A stretch of DNA of 35,081 bases, taken from assembly GCF_017744115.1 (NCBI RefSeq), contig NZ_JAGHQW010000055.1, positions 1-35,081 of the forward strand, written 5' to 3'. Made by a program: the position numbers and the translations under genes. Under the pieces are notes generated by a model. That model was not told the origin of the DNA, made no database searches, and was given only the letters and a program-made list of their open reading frames with translations. Below, piece after piece: positions 12,526-20,550 of this stretch. Origin of the DNA: Salinisphaera sp. G21_0 (lineage in GTDB: Bacteria > Pseudomonadota > Gammaproteobacteria > Pseudomonadales > Endozoicomonadaceae). The stretch's first letter is position 1; each line of letters opens with the position of its first letter.

Positions 12526-14562
12526 ATGGCAACGATTGGCACTTTTACGCTCAAGTTCAACACCGATGTTTCCATGGCTGGCACGTTACGGGCAGCAGTG
12601 GCACAAGACCGGGCAGCGGTAGAGCAGATCAAAACGGACATCGAGCAGATTGAGCGGGGGATTAACGCCGACCATTCCGATGTAACCGCCAAGCATGCTG
12701 ATGTAGTGAAAAAGCATGGTGAGGTGGAAGCAGATCGGCAGGAAGTGGCATCAAACAAAGCCGCCATTGATTCCATTCAAGGCAACATCAACAGCCAGCA
12801 AAGCGACATTACCACCCGCCATACCGATATTGTTGATAAGCACAACGCGGTTAAGGCGCAGGCCGCACAGGTAGCCAGCAACGCGCAGGACGTTGCCAGC
12901 AACAAAGCCCACGTAACTCAGACCGTCAACAACTTCAACACCACCGCCGCCAATGCTTTGCAGTCGGTTACAGGTGAAGGCGCAAAGCAAAACACCCGCA
13001 TCATTGCCCAGGGTGACACTCAGGAAGATCGAGTCATCAAAGCCAGTAACAACGAAGTGGCCAGCGTCACAAGAGAGGGCCAGACACAGCGCAACCTGAT
13101 CGGCACCGCATCCGGCAATGAACAAACCGTTATAAGAAACGCGGGAGCGGCTCAGACAAATCGCGTTAAAGAGCAGGGCGACATACAAGACACTCGTATT
13201 TCGTTTGAAGGTGACATCTTAATCAACAAGGCCACAGAGCAGGCCAACAAAGCCGAGAGCGAGGCGAATCAGGCAAAAGCCATCAGGGACCAACTTCAAT
13301 ACCTGACAGCCCCTTCAAACTTTATTGGCAGGGCTGGCAATGCCGGATTTGGAGCAGGCGTCTGCCCTGAGCTGCCAGCTAACTTTTCAGCATTTGCAGA
13401 AACCTACAACCAGAGCGCAGCCACCTACGGCAACTACCGATACAGCGACGGCTCTATTATGGTCTGGGTGCCATTGTTCTATTACCGCATCACCGGCAAT
13501 AATATAGAAATCGCATCCGAATCTGACTACGAAAACCGCGCGGCAGCCGAGGCGGATAACTTCGCACTGCACCGGGCTTTTATTGATGGCGGTCAAGTGC
13601 AGCGAGGCTTCTTCGTCGATAAATACATGGTCTCCGCCAACAATGGCGTGGCATCCAGCATTAAAGACGGTCTGCCAATGTCTAGCCATTCGGCGCATAA
13701 CCCATACTCCCAGGTGGGCGCACCGAACAACTATGGCGGCAGTATTGAAGCCTGCAAAACCAGAGGCGCACAATTCTTCCCGGCCAGCCGGTTTATTCAT
13801 TCGGCGTTAGCGTTGCTTTCACTGGCTCACGGCCAGGGCGCAACCAATGACGCCTATTGCGCTTGGTACGACTCGGCAGGCGCAAAGAACTACCCGAAAG
13901 GCTGCAACAACAACGCACTGGGCGACACGGATGATAATACGGTTGCCTATGAGTCCGACGGGTACAGCAATTGTGGTAAAACCGGCTCAGGCTCGCCATT
14001 TGCCAAAACTACCCATAACGGGCAGGCTTCCGGCATCGCTGATCTGAATGGTCTGATGTGGGAGGTAAGCCTTGGTATTACACGCCCCGGCACCAGCTCA
14101 GGTGACGCCACCGCAGGGAATCCCGGCGAATTCTACTGCCTGAAAGAGTCGGTAAGGATGGCTGACCTGACTAGCGGATGGAATGCGCCAACTGACGCAT
14201 GGGGCGATGCTACGCACATCGCCACAGTCTATGATGCGGTTGCGCTCCCTCATATTGGGCATGCGTCCAGCTGGGTACGGTTCGGTAATAACGAGAAGCC
14301 GGTGTTATCGGCAGAAACCTCTGGGAATGGCTGGATGACTACCGGTCTTGGTATCTTTCAGCCAGATGGCGGCTCTTCCGGTGGCGCTAATCAGTTTGGC
14401 CGTGACGGGTTATACAGCTATCACCGCGCCAACCTTTGCCTTCTCTCCGGTGGCAACTGGGCCCATGGTTCGATTGCGGGTGTGTGGTGTGCGACTCTCA
14501 GCAACTCTCGCCACTACTCGGGCAGCCATGTTGGGTGCCGGGCCGCCTGTTATTTGTCTTAA
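12526..14562 (+). CDS. DGR variable protein: tail fibre with coiled-coil shaft and C-type-lectin/FGE-fold tip (678 aa)
   Basis: This is the target of the diversity-generating retroelement and probably a receptor-binding fibre. Residues 1-260 are mostly heptad-like and Ala/Gln/Asn-rich (QIKTDIEQIERGI..., several ASNKA repeats), a coiled-coil shaft. Residues about 265-678 form a formylglycine-generating-enzyme-like C-type lectin domain, with MVWVPLFYYRI, RGFFVDKYMVS and GLMWEVSLGITRPG motifs. The variable repeat encodes residues 637-675 (LCLLSGGNW...GCRA.C), and only three residues follow it. The start at 12526 follows the previous stop by 4 nt with GAGG upstream; the longer ORF start overlaps that gene and is less likely. 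At 678 aa it is much longer than Mtd of phage BPP-1 (about 380 aa), mainly because of the shaft. Confidence 0.93.
   Translation: MATIGTFTLKFNTDVSMAGTLRAAVAQDRAAVEQIKTDIEQIERGINADHSDVTAKHADVVKKHGEVEADRQEVASNKAAIDSIQGNINSQQSDITTRHTDIVDKHNAVKAQAAQVASNAQDVASNKAHVTQTVNNFNTTAANALQSVTGEGAKQNTRIIAQGDTQEDRVIKASNNEVASVTREGQTQRNLIGTASGNEQTVIRNAGAAQTNRVKEQGDIQDTRISFEGDILINKATEQANKAESEANQAKAIRDQLQYLTAPSNFIGRAGNAGFGAGVCPELPANFSAFAETYNQSAATYGNYRYSDGSIMVWVPLFYYRITGNNIEIASESDYENRAAAEADNFALHRAFIDGGQVQRGFFVDKYMVSANNGVASSIKDGLPMSSHSAHNPYSQVGAPNNYGGSIEACKTRGAQFFPASRFIHSALALLSLAHGQGATNDAYCAWYDSAGAKNYPKGCNNNALGDTDDNTVAYESDGYSNCGKTGSGSPFAKTTHNGQASGIADLNGLMWEVSLGITRPGTSSGDATAGNPGEFYCLKESVRMADLTSGWNAPTDAWGDATHIATVYDAVALPHIGHASSWVRFGNNEKPVLSAETSGNGWMTTGLGIFQPDGGSSGGANQFGRDGLYSYHRANLCLLSGGNWAHGSIAGVWCATLSNSRHYSGSHVGCRAACYLS
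14434..14550 (+). repeat. DGR variable repeat (VR, 117 bp)
   Basis: It aligns without gaps to the template repeat at 15021-15137. The two differ at 14 of 117 positions, and every difference is at an adenine of the template (14 of 26 adenines; 0 of 91 other bases). The substitutions are A to C, G or T. Ten change the amino acid (residues 646, 647, 657, 659, 661, 664, 666, 667, 668, 674) and two codons change silently (640, 651). The 15-bp stretch 14530-14544 is identical to the template and would act as the initiation-of-mutagenic-homing region. Confidence 0.97.
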
Positions 14563-14576
14563 GGCGCGGTAGCGCC
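14563..14576 (+). promoter_or_regulatory. Hairpin/cruciform just after the VR
   Basis: GGCGC (14563-14567) and GCGCC (14572-14576) form a perfect GC-only stem with the tetraloop GGTA, 12 bp downstream of the VR. In the BPP-1 retroelement a short GC-rich hairpin with a 4-nt loop downstream of the VR stimulates mutagenic homing; position and shape here are comparable. It has no T-run and is not a terminator. Confidence 0.65.
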
Positions 14577-14587
14577 GGTATGTTATT

Positions 14588-14995
14588 ATGTCAATCCATT
14601 CCGAGGCAGAGCTGCATAGAAAATATGTGGCTTTTGCCAAGCTGTTAAATATTTACCTGAACCACTTCCCGAAACATGAGAAGTACGCGCTATCACAGCG
14701 CATCAGGGATACCGCCTACGAAGTTTACGATTTAATCACCGAGGCCCAGAAGCGGTATCATAAAAAGACCACGCTCACCAATCTGGATATACGTCACCAG
14801 CAGCTCAGAATGCAATTAAACCTTGCCAATGAGCTGGAGTATTATCAATTCAAAGACGGCAGGAGGTACCCCGATAATCCAGCCGAGGTAGCCGCCAAGC
14901 GCTATCTGGCTATCAGTCGTCACGTTGACGAGCTTGGCAGAATGATCGGTGGCTGGCTGCAAGCTGAAAAAGCCAAGCAGTCAACCACCAGTTAG
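14588..14995 (+). CDS. avd: DGR accessory variability determinant (Avd)
   Basis: A 135-aa, all-helical, basic protein matching the Avd family (bAvd about 128 aa). Recognisable parts are KHEKYALSQRIRDTAYEVYDLI, then KKTTLTNLDIRHQQLRMQL, and the conserved end YLAISRHVDELGRMIGGWL. Avd forms a barrel-shaped pentamer that binds the reverse transcriptase and the template RNA and is needed for cDNA synthesis. It lies between the VR hairpin and the TR, the same order as in BPP-1 (VR-avd-TR-RT). No clear ribosome site precedes the ATG, so expression may depend on coupling or be low. Confidence 0.95.
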   Translation: MSIHSEAELHRKYVAFAKLLNIYLNHFPKHEKYALSQRIRDTAYEVYDLITEAQKRYHKKTTLTNLDIRHQQLRMQLNLANELEYYQFKDGRRYPDNPAEVAAKRYLAISRHVDELGRMIGGWLQAEKAKQSTTS

Positions 14996-15020
14996 CAGGA
15001 AAGGGCAGCGCCTCAAAATG

Positions 15021-15137
15021 CTTTGCCTTCTATCCGGTGGCAACTGGAACAATGGTTCGATTGCAGGTGTGTGGTGTGCGAATCTCAACAACTATCGCCA
15101 CAACTCGAACAACAATGTTGGGTGCCGGGCCGACTGT
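15021..15137 (+). repeat. DGR template repeat (TR, 117 bp)
   Basis: This is the invariant donor copy of the VR. It contains 26 adenines, many in AAC/AAT codons: ten AAY codons in the VR reading frame, the arrangement that maximises amino-acid diversity without creating stop codons. Eight of these ten AAY codons are changed in the VR. The TR is transcribed as part of a non-coding RNA that the reverse transcriptase copies with adenine-specific errors. An open frame runs through it, but that is a by-product of its similarity to coding sequence. Confidence 0.97.
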
Positions 15138-15213
15138 GAAACACTTCCTCATATTCCTGACGGAAACAGTGGAGCACAGGGATGCGCTGTCCTGCGTTAC
15201 GCGAACTCTGTTA

Positions 15214-15239
15214 AATAAAGCCCTTTTAGTAGCTTTATT
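15214..15239 (+). other. Stem-loop in the TR-RT spacer
   Basis: AATAAAGC (15214-15221) pairs with GCTTTATT (15232-15239) around a 10-nt loop. The 10-mer GCTTTATTAT occurs at 15232-15241 and again at 15257-15266, right before the RT start, so the left arm has two possible partners. In studied retroelements the RNA between TR and RT takes part in priming; this structure may belong to that, or may control RT translation. Confidence 0.5.
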
Positions 15240-15267
15240 ATGATGTTGAACACCGGGCTTTATTATC

Positions 15268-16332
15268 TTGAAACGAATCGGTTATTTATTTGAACAGGCA
15301 TTCAGCCGGGACAATTTGTACCAGGCTTATCTGGACGCCAGGAAGGGCAAGCGCAATAAACGGGCTTGCTTTCAATTTGAATTAGCCCTTGGGCTGAATC
15401 TCGAAAATATTTATCAGGAGTTATGGTCAGGTCGCTACCGGCCTAAGCCTTACTTTCAGTTTACGGTTTACGAGCCGAAAGAGCGCACCATTTACGCCCC
15501 AGCTTTTCGGGATGTGGTGGTGCAGCACGCTATCTATCGAATCATTTACCCGATCTTCGATAAAACCTTTATCAACACCAGCTTTGCCTGTCGCATAGGG
15601 TACGGAAGCCACAAGGCCAGCGAAGCGGCACAACAGATGTTGCGGCAATGCCAGCCAGACGACTACACGCTGAAGCTGGATTTAAGAAAGTTCTTTTATC
15701 GCATTGACCGGGCAATCCTTGAAAAACAGATCAGGCGCAAACTGAAAGACGAGCGACTGATTAGGATAATGATTCAATTCGCTGAATACCCGGAGCCAGT
15801 CGGTATTCCAATCGGCAATTTACTCAGTCAGATTTACGCATTGATCTATTTGAATCCGCTGGATCAATACATCAAACGGGAGCTGAAAATTAAGCGTTAT
15901 CTCAGATACGTGGACGATTTTATTCTGATCGGCCTGAGTCGTGATCAATGCCTGGATTATCGTCAACGGATTATTCAATGGCTGGATGCCGAGCTGAACA
16001 TGACGCTGTCAAAATCCAGTATTCAGAAAGTTAAAACCGGTTTGAATTTTGTCGGGTTCAGAACCTGGCAAAGCAAGAAGTTTATCCGCAAGCATTCGCT
16101 CTATAAATTCAAACAGTCAGTCAAGAAAGGCAAGCTGGAAAGCTGCATTTCCATCCTTGGCCATGCCAAACAAACCGCCTCGCTCAACCACTTACTCAAC
16201 TACGCAAAAGAGACGCGCAATGACATCTATCGTTCGTTACCGCAAACATATCACCGCTTACACAATCATCGAATTACATCAGCCGGAATCCGAGAGCGGC
16301 GACAGGCTGACAACCGAGCTGGCCACGCTTAA
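15268..16332 (+). CDS. DGR reverse transcriptase (354 aa)
   Basis: It copies the TR RNA with errors at adenines. Catalytic residues are present: D138 in LKLDLRKFF and D216-D217 in RYVDDFILIG. Motif 4 reads GIPIGNLLSQ (179-188), ending in SQ rather than the QG of ordinary retroviral or group II RTs, which is the signature of DGR RTs. The N-terminal region (YRPKPYFQFTVYEPKERTIYAP..., VVVQHAIYRII) is also typical. The only reasonable start is TTG at 15268: in-frame stops lie at 15241 and 15247 and there is no upstream ATG. No good ribosome site is visible. The 3' end overlaps the next gene by 113 nt. Confidence 0.95.
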   Translation: MKRIGYLFEQAFSRDNLYQAYLDARKGKRNKRACFQFELALGLNLENIYQELWSGRYRPKPYFQFTVYEPKERTIYAPAFRDVVVQHAIYRIIYPIFDKTFINTSFACRIGYGSHKASEAAQQMLRQCQPDDYTLKLDLRKFFYRIDRAILEKQIRRKLKDERLIRIMIQFAEYPEPVGIPIGNLLSQIYALIYLNPLDQYIKRELKIKRYLRYVDDFILIGLSRDQCLDYRQRIIQWLDAELNMTLSKSSIQKVKTGLNFVGFRTWQSKKFIRKHSLYKFKQSVKKGKLESCISILGHAKQTASLNHLLNYAKETRNDIYRSLPQTYHRLHNHRITSAGIRERRQADNRAGHA

Positions 16333-16672
16333 TGATGGCTTTACTTATATTGCTGTGCCTGATGGCGTAGTTCTGCCAGTGCAACCGGACGAGATCAGGC
16401 CTGAAGAGGTTGTTTTAACCTATGAGTTGCGAGAGCAAATCAAGTACGAAAGCCCCCATGTCAGACTGATTAATAAGCGTATTGTAGAGAAGATTCGCCA
16501 GCGTTACAGCGCAGACGATGAGCGCAAATACACGGCTGATACCATCAATAGCGAGATTTATGGTCAACAGTTGAGCCAATCACAGATAGTAAAGCGTGAT
16601 GCTTATATACAGTATCGTAATGAGTGTGTCAGCTGGGGCAAAGAACAGAAAGAATTGCTGGGGTTAGCGTAA
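16220..16672 (+). CDS. Phage tail-region protein of unknown function (150 aa)
   Basis: The start at 16220 is inside the RT gene; the longer frame upstream runs in RT shadow sequence. The protein starts MTSIVRYRKHITAYTIIEL. Its C-terminal helix-rich part (VEKIRQRYSADDERKYTA..., YIQYRNECVSWGKEQKELLGL) resembles a motif in hypothetical proteins next to phage tail genes, but I cannot name the family. It ends in a TAATG overlap with the following tail gene. The 113-nt overlap with the RT suggests the retroelement and tail operon have been together long enough to become tightly packed. Confidence 0.7.
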   Translation: MTSIVRYRKHITAYTIIELHQPESESGDRLTTELATLNDGFTYIAVPDGVVLPVQPDEIRPEEVVLTYELREQIKYESPHVRLINKRIVEKIRQRYSADDERKYTADTINSEIYGQQLSQSQIVKRDAYIQYRNECVSWGKEQKELLGLA

Positions 16673-18429
16673 TGCCCAAACTCCAAGTCAAAACATTTTC
16701 GGGAATGACCCCGAAACTGGACGACCACCTGTTGCCCGAAAACGCCGCAGCGTTAGCCGAGAACTGCAAACTGACCAACGGCACTCTCAGAGCCTACCGC
16801 CAGCCTGCATTAAGCCACACGCTACCCACCACCGCCGACAGCGTTCACCTTTACCGTGATGCCGATCAGGAATACTGGTTCAGCTTTAACGGCGATGTTG
16901 ATGTAGTGAACTCCCCCATTGCCGACGATGCCAACAACCGCGTTTACATGACCGGCACCACCAAGGGCGCACGATACACCGATAACATTCTGGCACTCAC
17001 TGGCGGCAGCGATTACCCGGTCAACTCCCGACAGCTTGGCATGCCGGAACCGGACAAAGCCCCCGTTGTCACGGTTGAAGGACTGCCGGAAGGCATCGAC
17101 GCCCAGGGATTAGAGGCAAACCTCAAAGACCATGACGCAGAAGCGGAAGGCTTTACCTATTACGCCACCGACACCCGCCTTGTGTACGTGAAGAACTCCG
17201 ACGATGCAGCCGATTGGAGCGAGGGCAAAGACTGGGAAAATGACTTCTTTGCCGAAACTCGATTCTATGTAACAACCTGGGTAACTGAGGATGGCGCAGA
17301 AGGTCCGCCTTCTTTACCCAGTGGCGAGGCTACATGGAAGAAAGGCCAGACAATCAAGCTGGAAGTAGACGACAGCCCAGGCAGTATTGACCTGAGCATT
17401 ACTCACTTTCGAGTGTACGTCACAAGGGGCGATGGTTACTGGTGGTTGTGTGAAACGGTCAAGTACGGAACCGATACAGCAACAGATATACCCGTAGGCC
17501 AAACCACGGTATACGACGAAACCCCAACGGAAGACCGACGAAGCCAGCTTGTTACGACCAACTGGCAAGCACCGCCTACCGATCTGAAAGGCTTAACACT
17601 GCTACCCTATGGCACCGCCGCAGGATTCAAAGGCAAAGAGTTGTATTTCTCAGAGCCTTACCACCTCTACGCATGGCCGCCACAATATCGGCTGACCCTG
17701 GAATACGACATTGTTGCGATAGTCGCCGCAGGCAATAGCCTGATCGTCACTACCAAAGGCAACCCGTATATCTGTTTTGGCACCGAACCGGCAGCAATGA
17801 CGCTGGAGCGCATCGACGCCAGCCAGGTATGCACCAGCAAGCGCTCGATGGTGGATATGGGCTATCAGGCCATGTATGCCAGCCCTGATGGCTTGTGTGC
17901 CATTGCCAGCGGCTCTCCGCAGCTGGTCACGCAAAACGTTATCAACCCGGAAGACTGGCGAGACAGCTATCACCCGGAGCAGATACGCGCCTATTTCCAT
18001 GATGGGAAGTATTACGGATTCAACGACACTGGCGGCTTTATCTTCGACACCCAGACAGGCAGCCTGACCAATCTCAGCACCACCGCAGACAGCGGCTTTG
18101 CTGACCTTGAAACCGATTCGCTGTATATCCATACAGATGATAAAATCAGCAAGTGGGATGCAGGCACCGACAGACTCCGGTATCGCTGGAAAAGCCGAGA
18201 GCACCAAGGCACGCCGATCAAGCTGAACAGTGCCAGGATACAAGCGGCCAGTTATAACGATCTGCGATTCAAGCTCTATCGGGATGGCGTTGAGGTGATG
18301 GACATTGCCGTACTGAACGACAAAGGTTTTCGGCTTCCCATGGGCATTGGTTCAAGCTGGCAGTATGAACTCAGCGGTACGGACACCGTGTATTCCGTCA
18401 CACTGGCATCAAGCATGAGTGAGTTATAA
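16672..18429 (+). CDS. Tail nozzle-like (tubular tail B type) beta-propeller protein (585 aa)
   Basis: It starts at ATG 16672 in a TAATG overlap; an upstream in-frame start overlaps the previous gene and is not needed. It begins with VKTFSGMTPKLDDHLLPENAAALAENCKL, a pattern of podovirus tail-tube B/nozzle proteins. Repeating beta segments follow (LYRDADQEYWFSFNGDVD, LIVTTKGNPYICFG, AMYASPDGLCAIASG, YYGFNDTGGFIFDTQTG) as in a propeller. It would form the lower part of the short tail, where fibres attach. The function is inferred from motifs and position. Confidence 0.7.
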   Translation: MPKLQVKTFSGMTPKLDDHLLPENAAALAENCKLTNGTLRAYRQPALSHTLPTTADSVHLYRDADQEYWFSFNGDVDVVNSPIADDANNRVYMTGTTKGARYTDNILALTGGSDYPVNSRQLGMPEPDKAPVVTVEGLPEGIDAQGLEANLKDHDAEAEGFTYYATDTRLVYVKNSDDAADWSEGKDWENDFFAETRFYVTTWVTEDGAEGPPSLPSGEATWKKGQTIKLEVDDSPGSIDLSITHFRVYVTRGDGYWWLCETVKYGTDTATDIPVGQTTVYDETPTEDRRSQLVTTNWQAPPTDLKGLTLLPYGTAAGFKGKELYFSEPYHLYAWPPQYRLTLEYDIVAIVAAGNSLIVTTKGNPYICFGTEPAAMTLERIDASQVCTSKRSMVDMGYQAMYASPDGLCAIASGSPQLVTQNVINPEDWRDSYHPEQIRAYFHDGKYYGFNDTGGFIFDTQTGSLTNLSTTADSGFADLETDSLYIHTDDKISKWDAGTDRLRYRWKSREHQGTPIKLNSARIQAASYNDLRFKLYRDGVEVMDIAVLNDKGFRLPMGIGSSWQYELSGTDTVYSVTLASSMSEL

Positions 18430-20532
18430 ATGGGCTACCCCGCATTACCCGGCAGTGTTGACCGTTATGTACGCCAGATGCTTGATACCATGGCAGGGCG
18501 TACCGGCAGCGTAGGCGATCAGGTTGTCACCATCAAAGACCTTGCTCAAATCGGTCTGGTGAATGCCAACCCCAATATTCTGAACAGCCAGAACAGCGCC
18601 AACAAGCAGATTACCGATGCTGTCACCAGGCCGCCAACGAACGACGCTGGCAATGTGATCCTGCCGGAAACCGAACCGGCAGACCCACCCACCACACCGG
18701 AAGGCTTAAACACCACCGGCACATTCGGCGCAGTGATTCTTTCATGGACTGCACCGAACTACGCTGGTCACGCTTACACCGAAGTACACCGGGCGCAGAT
18801 CGACGACCCGACACAATCACAACTTGTTCACCAGGAACCGACCAGCAGCTATGCAGACGTTACCGGCAACACCACCACACACTACTACTGGCTCAAACAC
18901 ATCAACAAAGACGGAGCCAAAAGCCAGTTCAATCAAGTGGCCGGAGTCGCAGGCGCAGGCACAGCCACCATCTCCGTTGATGATCTGGTACTTGAACACC
19001 CTGAAATACTTCAACAGCCCTTTACCGTCATCGACAACGGCTCAGGAGTCAACCCCCGATATGTAATGGCGCTCAATGGCGATATTGCCATTAATGGTGC
19101 GGTGAACATCAGTCAGCTGGTCAGCGGTGAGCTGGCTAACGGCACAGCCTTAACCGTAGGGCAGAACAGCATTGAGCTATCCACCGCCAGCGATGGTACC
19201 GGCCAACTGATCATTGCCGGGCAAGGCGGTATCCAGAACAACGACTACATGATTATGAACGCAGGCCGCATTCAGGCTTATGTGTTTGTACCAGGCGTTG
19301 GTCATGTGCCGTACAAAGAAGTAAAGCGGGTAGAGACCGGCACCGCCAACTCAGGGCAACAGGTAAAGATACCGGCTTACTTTCGCAGCCAGCCCACTAT
19401 CCACCTCTACCCAAGGGATATGAGCGTATACAACGCCGACTACCCGAACCAGTCGCAAAAGATCGAGATGTACTACAGCGCTCCGCAGCCACACCCGACA
19501 GAAGATGGTGCATGGTTGTTTACCCCCTTTGCCAAGCTGGTATTGGCCGCGGGCAGTGAGACCGCATCCCCCGGCTGGACCTATGCAGGCAGCAGTAACA
19601 GCCAGACGTGGACCTCCACCAATATCAGCAACCTGAAAGGCGTCACCGTCTACTGTCGCGCAGCCAGCTTCCGGCGTACCAGCGGCACCACCTACAACAA
19701 TCGAAAGGTAACGGTTTACCTGGATTACAAGCTCAGCAGCAGTTCATCGTGGAGCGTTGGCGGCAGCGAAGTGGTTAATATTGATAAATTTACCACTCAC
19801 TCAATGAGCCTGGGCAAAGCCTTGTCGCAGAATAAATACGACATTCGTGTGCGTTTTGTGGCAGCGGATCGCAGCGGGACGTTCAGTGACGGTAATCCAA
19901 CATACGACTACACCCAGGCGAACAAGACCGGCAGCTCATGGAGCAAGACCAATGAGCCAACGGGCAGTGCCAGAACACAGACTCAGTTTATTACCATCAA
20001 TAACCACGCGCTGTCTGGCTGGGAGATCACCCGGATAGACTACAGGGCAACCGTGGATATCACGCTGAAGGTGCGAAACCTGTTCACCCGTAACAGCAGT
20101 TCAGGTTCTATGTTTCGAGGCAAGGCCAGAGTCAGAATACCCAATAGCAGTGGTGGTCATTCCACCTATGAAGCAACCACCAAGAGCAGTTATGTGGATT
20201 TTGGCAACCCTTGGGAGACCTACAGCCACAACAATAAATCCATCAGCTGGAGTGATACCAGCTATAAAGACGGCAAGATTTACCCGGCAGTGGAGCTGTA
20301 TGGCAACAAGGCCGGTTACACGCAGAGCAGTAGCAGCGGGAGCTACATACCCTCTAGCCATGCTTATGTTTCAGTGAAATCGGTATCGGCCACCGTGTAC
20401 TACCGCAAGCAGCAATCCAACCCTCAAACCTACAACAACTACTACATGGACTCAGCCAGGTATGACAAAAGCGCCACTGACATATCATTGGATAATGCCG
20501 TGGTAACGTGGATGGCCACCTCAGACAATTAA
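18430..20532 (+). CDS. Tail fibre / tip-attachment-like protein (700 aa)
   Basis: It starts directly after the previous stop. Residues about 78-170 look like a fibronectin type III domain (PTTPEGLNTTGTFGAVILSW..., YYWLKHINKDGAKS). The next block (VIDNGSGVNPRYVMALNGDIAINGAVNISQLVSG, IIAGQGGI) resembles the central region of lambda gpJ-like host-specificity proteins. The last 300 residues are Ser/Thr/Asn-rich and beta-structured. It is a second candidate receptor-binding protein beside the DGR target and has no VR-like sequence. Confidence 0.75.
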   Translation: MGYPALPGSVDRYVRQMLDTMAGRTGSVGDQVVTIKDLAQIGLVNANPNILNSQNSANKQITDAVTRPPTNDAGNVILPETEPADPPTTPEGLNTTGTFGAVILSWTAPNYAGHAYTEVHRAQIDDPTQSQLVHQEPTSSYADVTGNTTTHYYWLKHINKDGAKSQFNQVAGVAGAGTATISVDDLVLEHPEILQQPFTVIDNGSGVNPRYVMALNGDIAINGAVNISQLVSGELANGTALTVGQNSIELSTASDGTGQLIIAGQGGIQNNDYMIMNAGRIQAYVFVPGVGHVPYKEVKRVETGTANSGQQVKIPAYFRSQPTIHLYPRDMSVYNADYPNQSQKIEMYYSAPQPHPTEDGAWLFTPFAKLVLAAGSETASPGWTYAGSSNSQTWTSTNISNLKGVTVYCRAASFRRTSGTTYNNRKVTVYLDYKLSSSSSWSVGGSEVVNIDKFTTHSMSLGKALSQNKYDIRVRFVAADRSGTFSDGNPTYDYTQANKTGSSWSKTNEPTGSARTQTQFITINNHALSGWEITRIDYRATVDITLKVRNLFTRNSSSGSMFRGKARVRIPNSSGGHSTYEATTKSSYVDFGNPWETYSHNNKSISWSDTSYKDGKIYPAVELYGNKAGYTQSSSSGSYIPSSHAYVSVKSVSATVYYRKQQSNPQTYNNYYMDSARYDKSATDISLDNAVVTWMATSDN

Positions 20533-20550
20533 CTCAGGAGATAACCGGCA

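Noticed and set aside
14949-15218. Open frame running through the TR that resembles the C-terminus of the fibre
   Set aside because: It exists because the TR must match coding sequence; it overlaps avd, has no ribosome site and no independent domain.
18430-20532. Second variable repeat in the other tail fibre gene
   Set aside because: No stretch resembling the 117-bp TR was found in this gene; only one VR is seen in the window.
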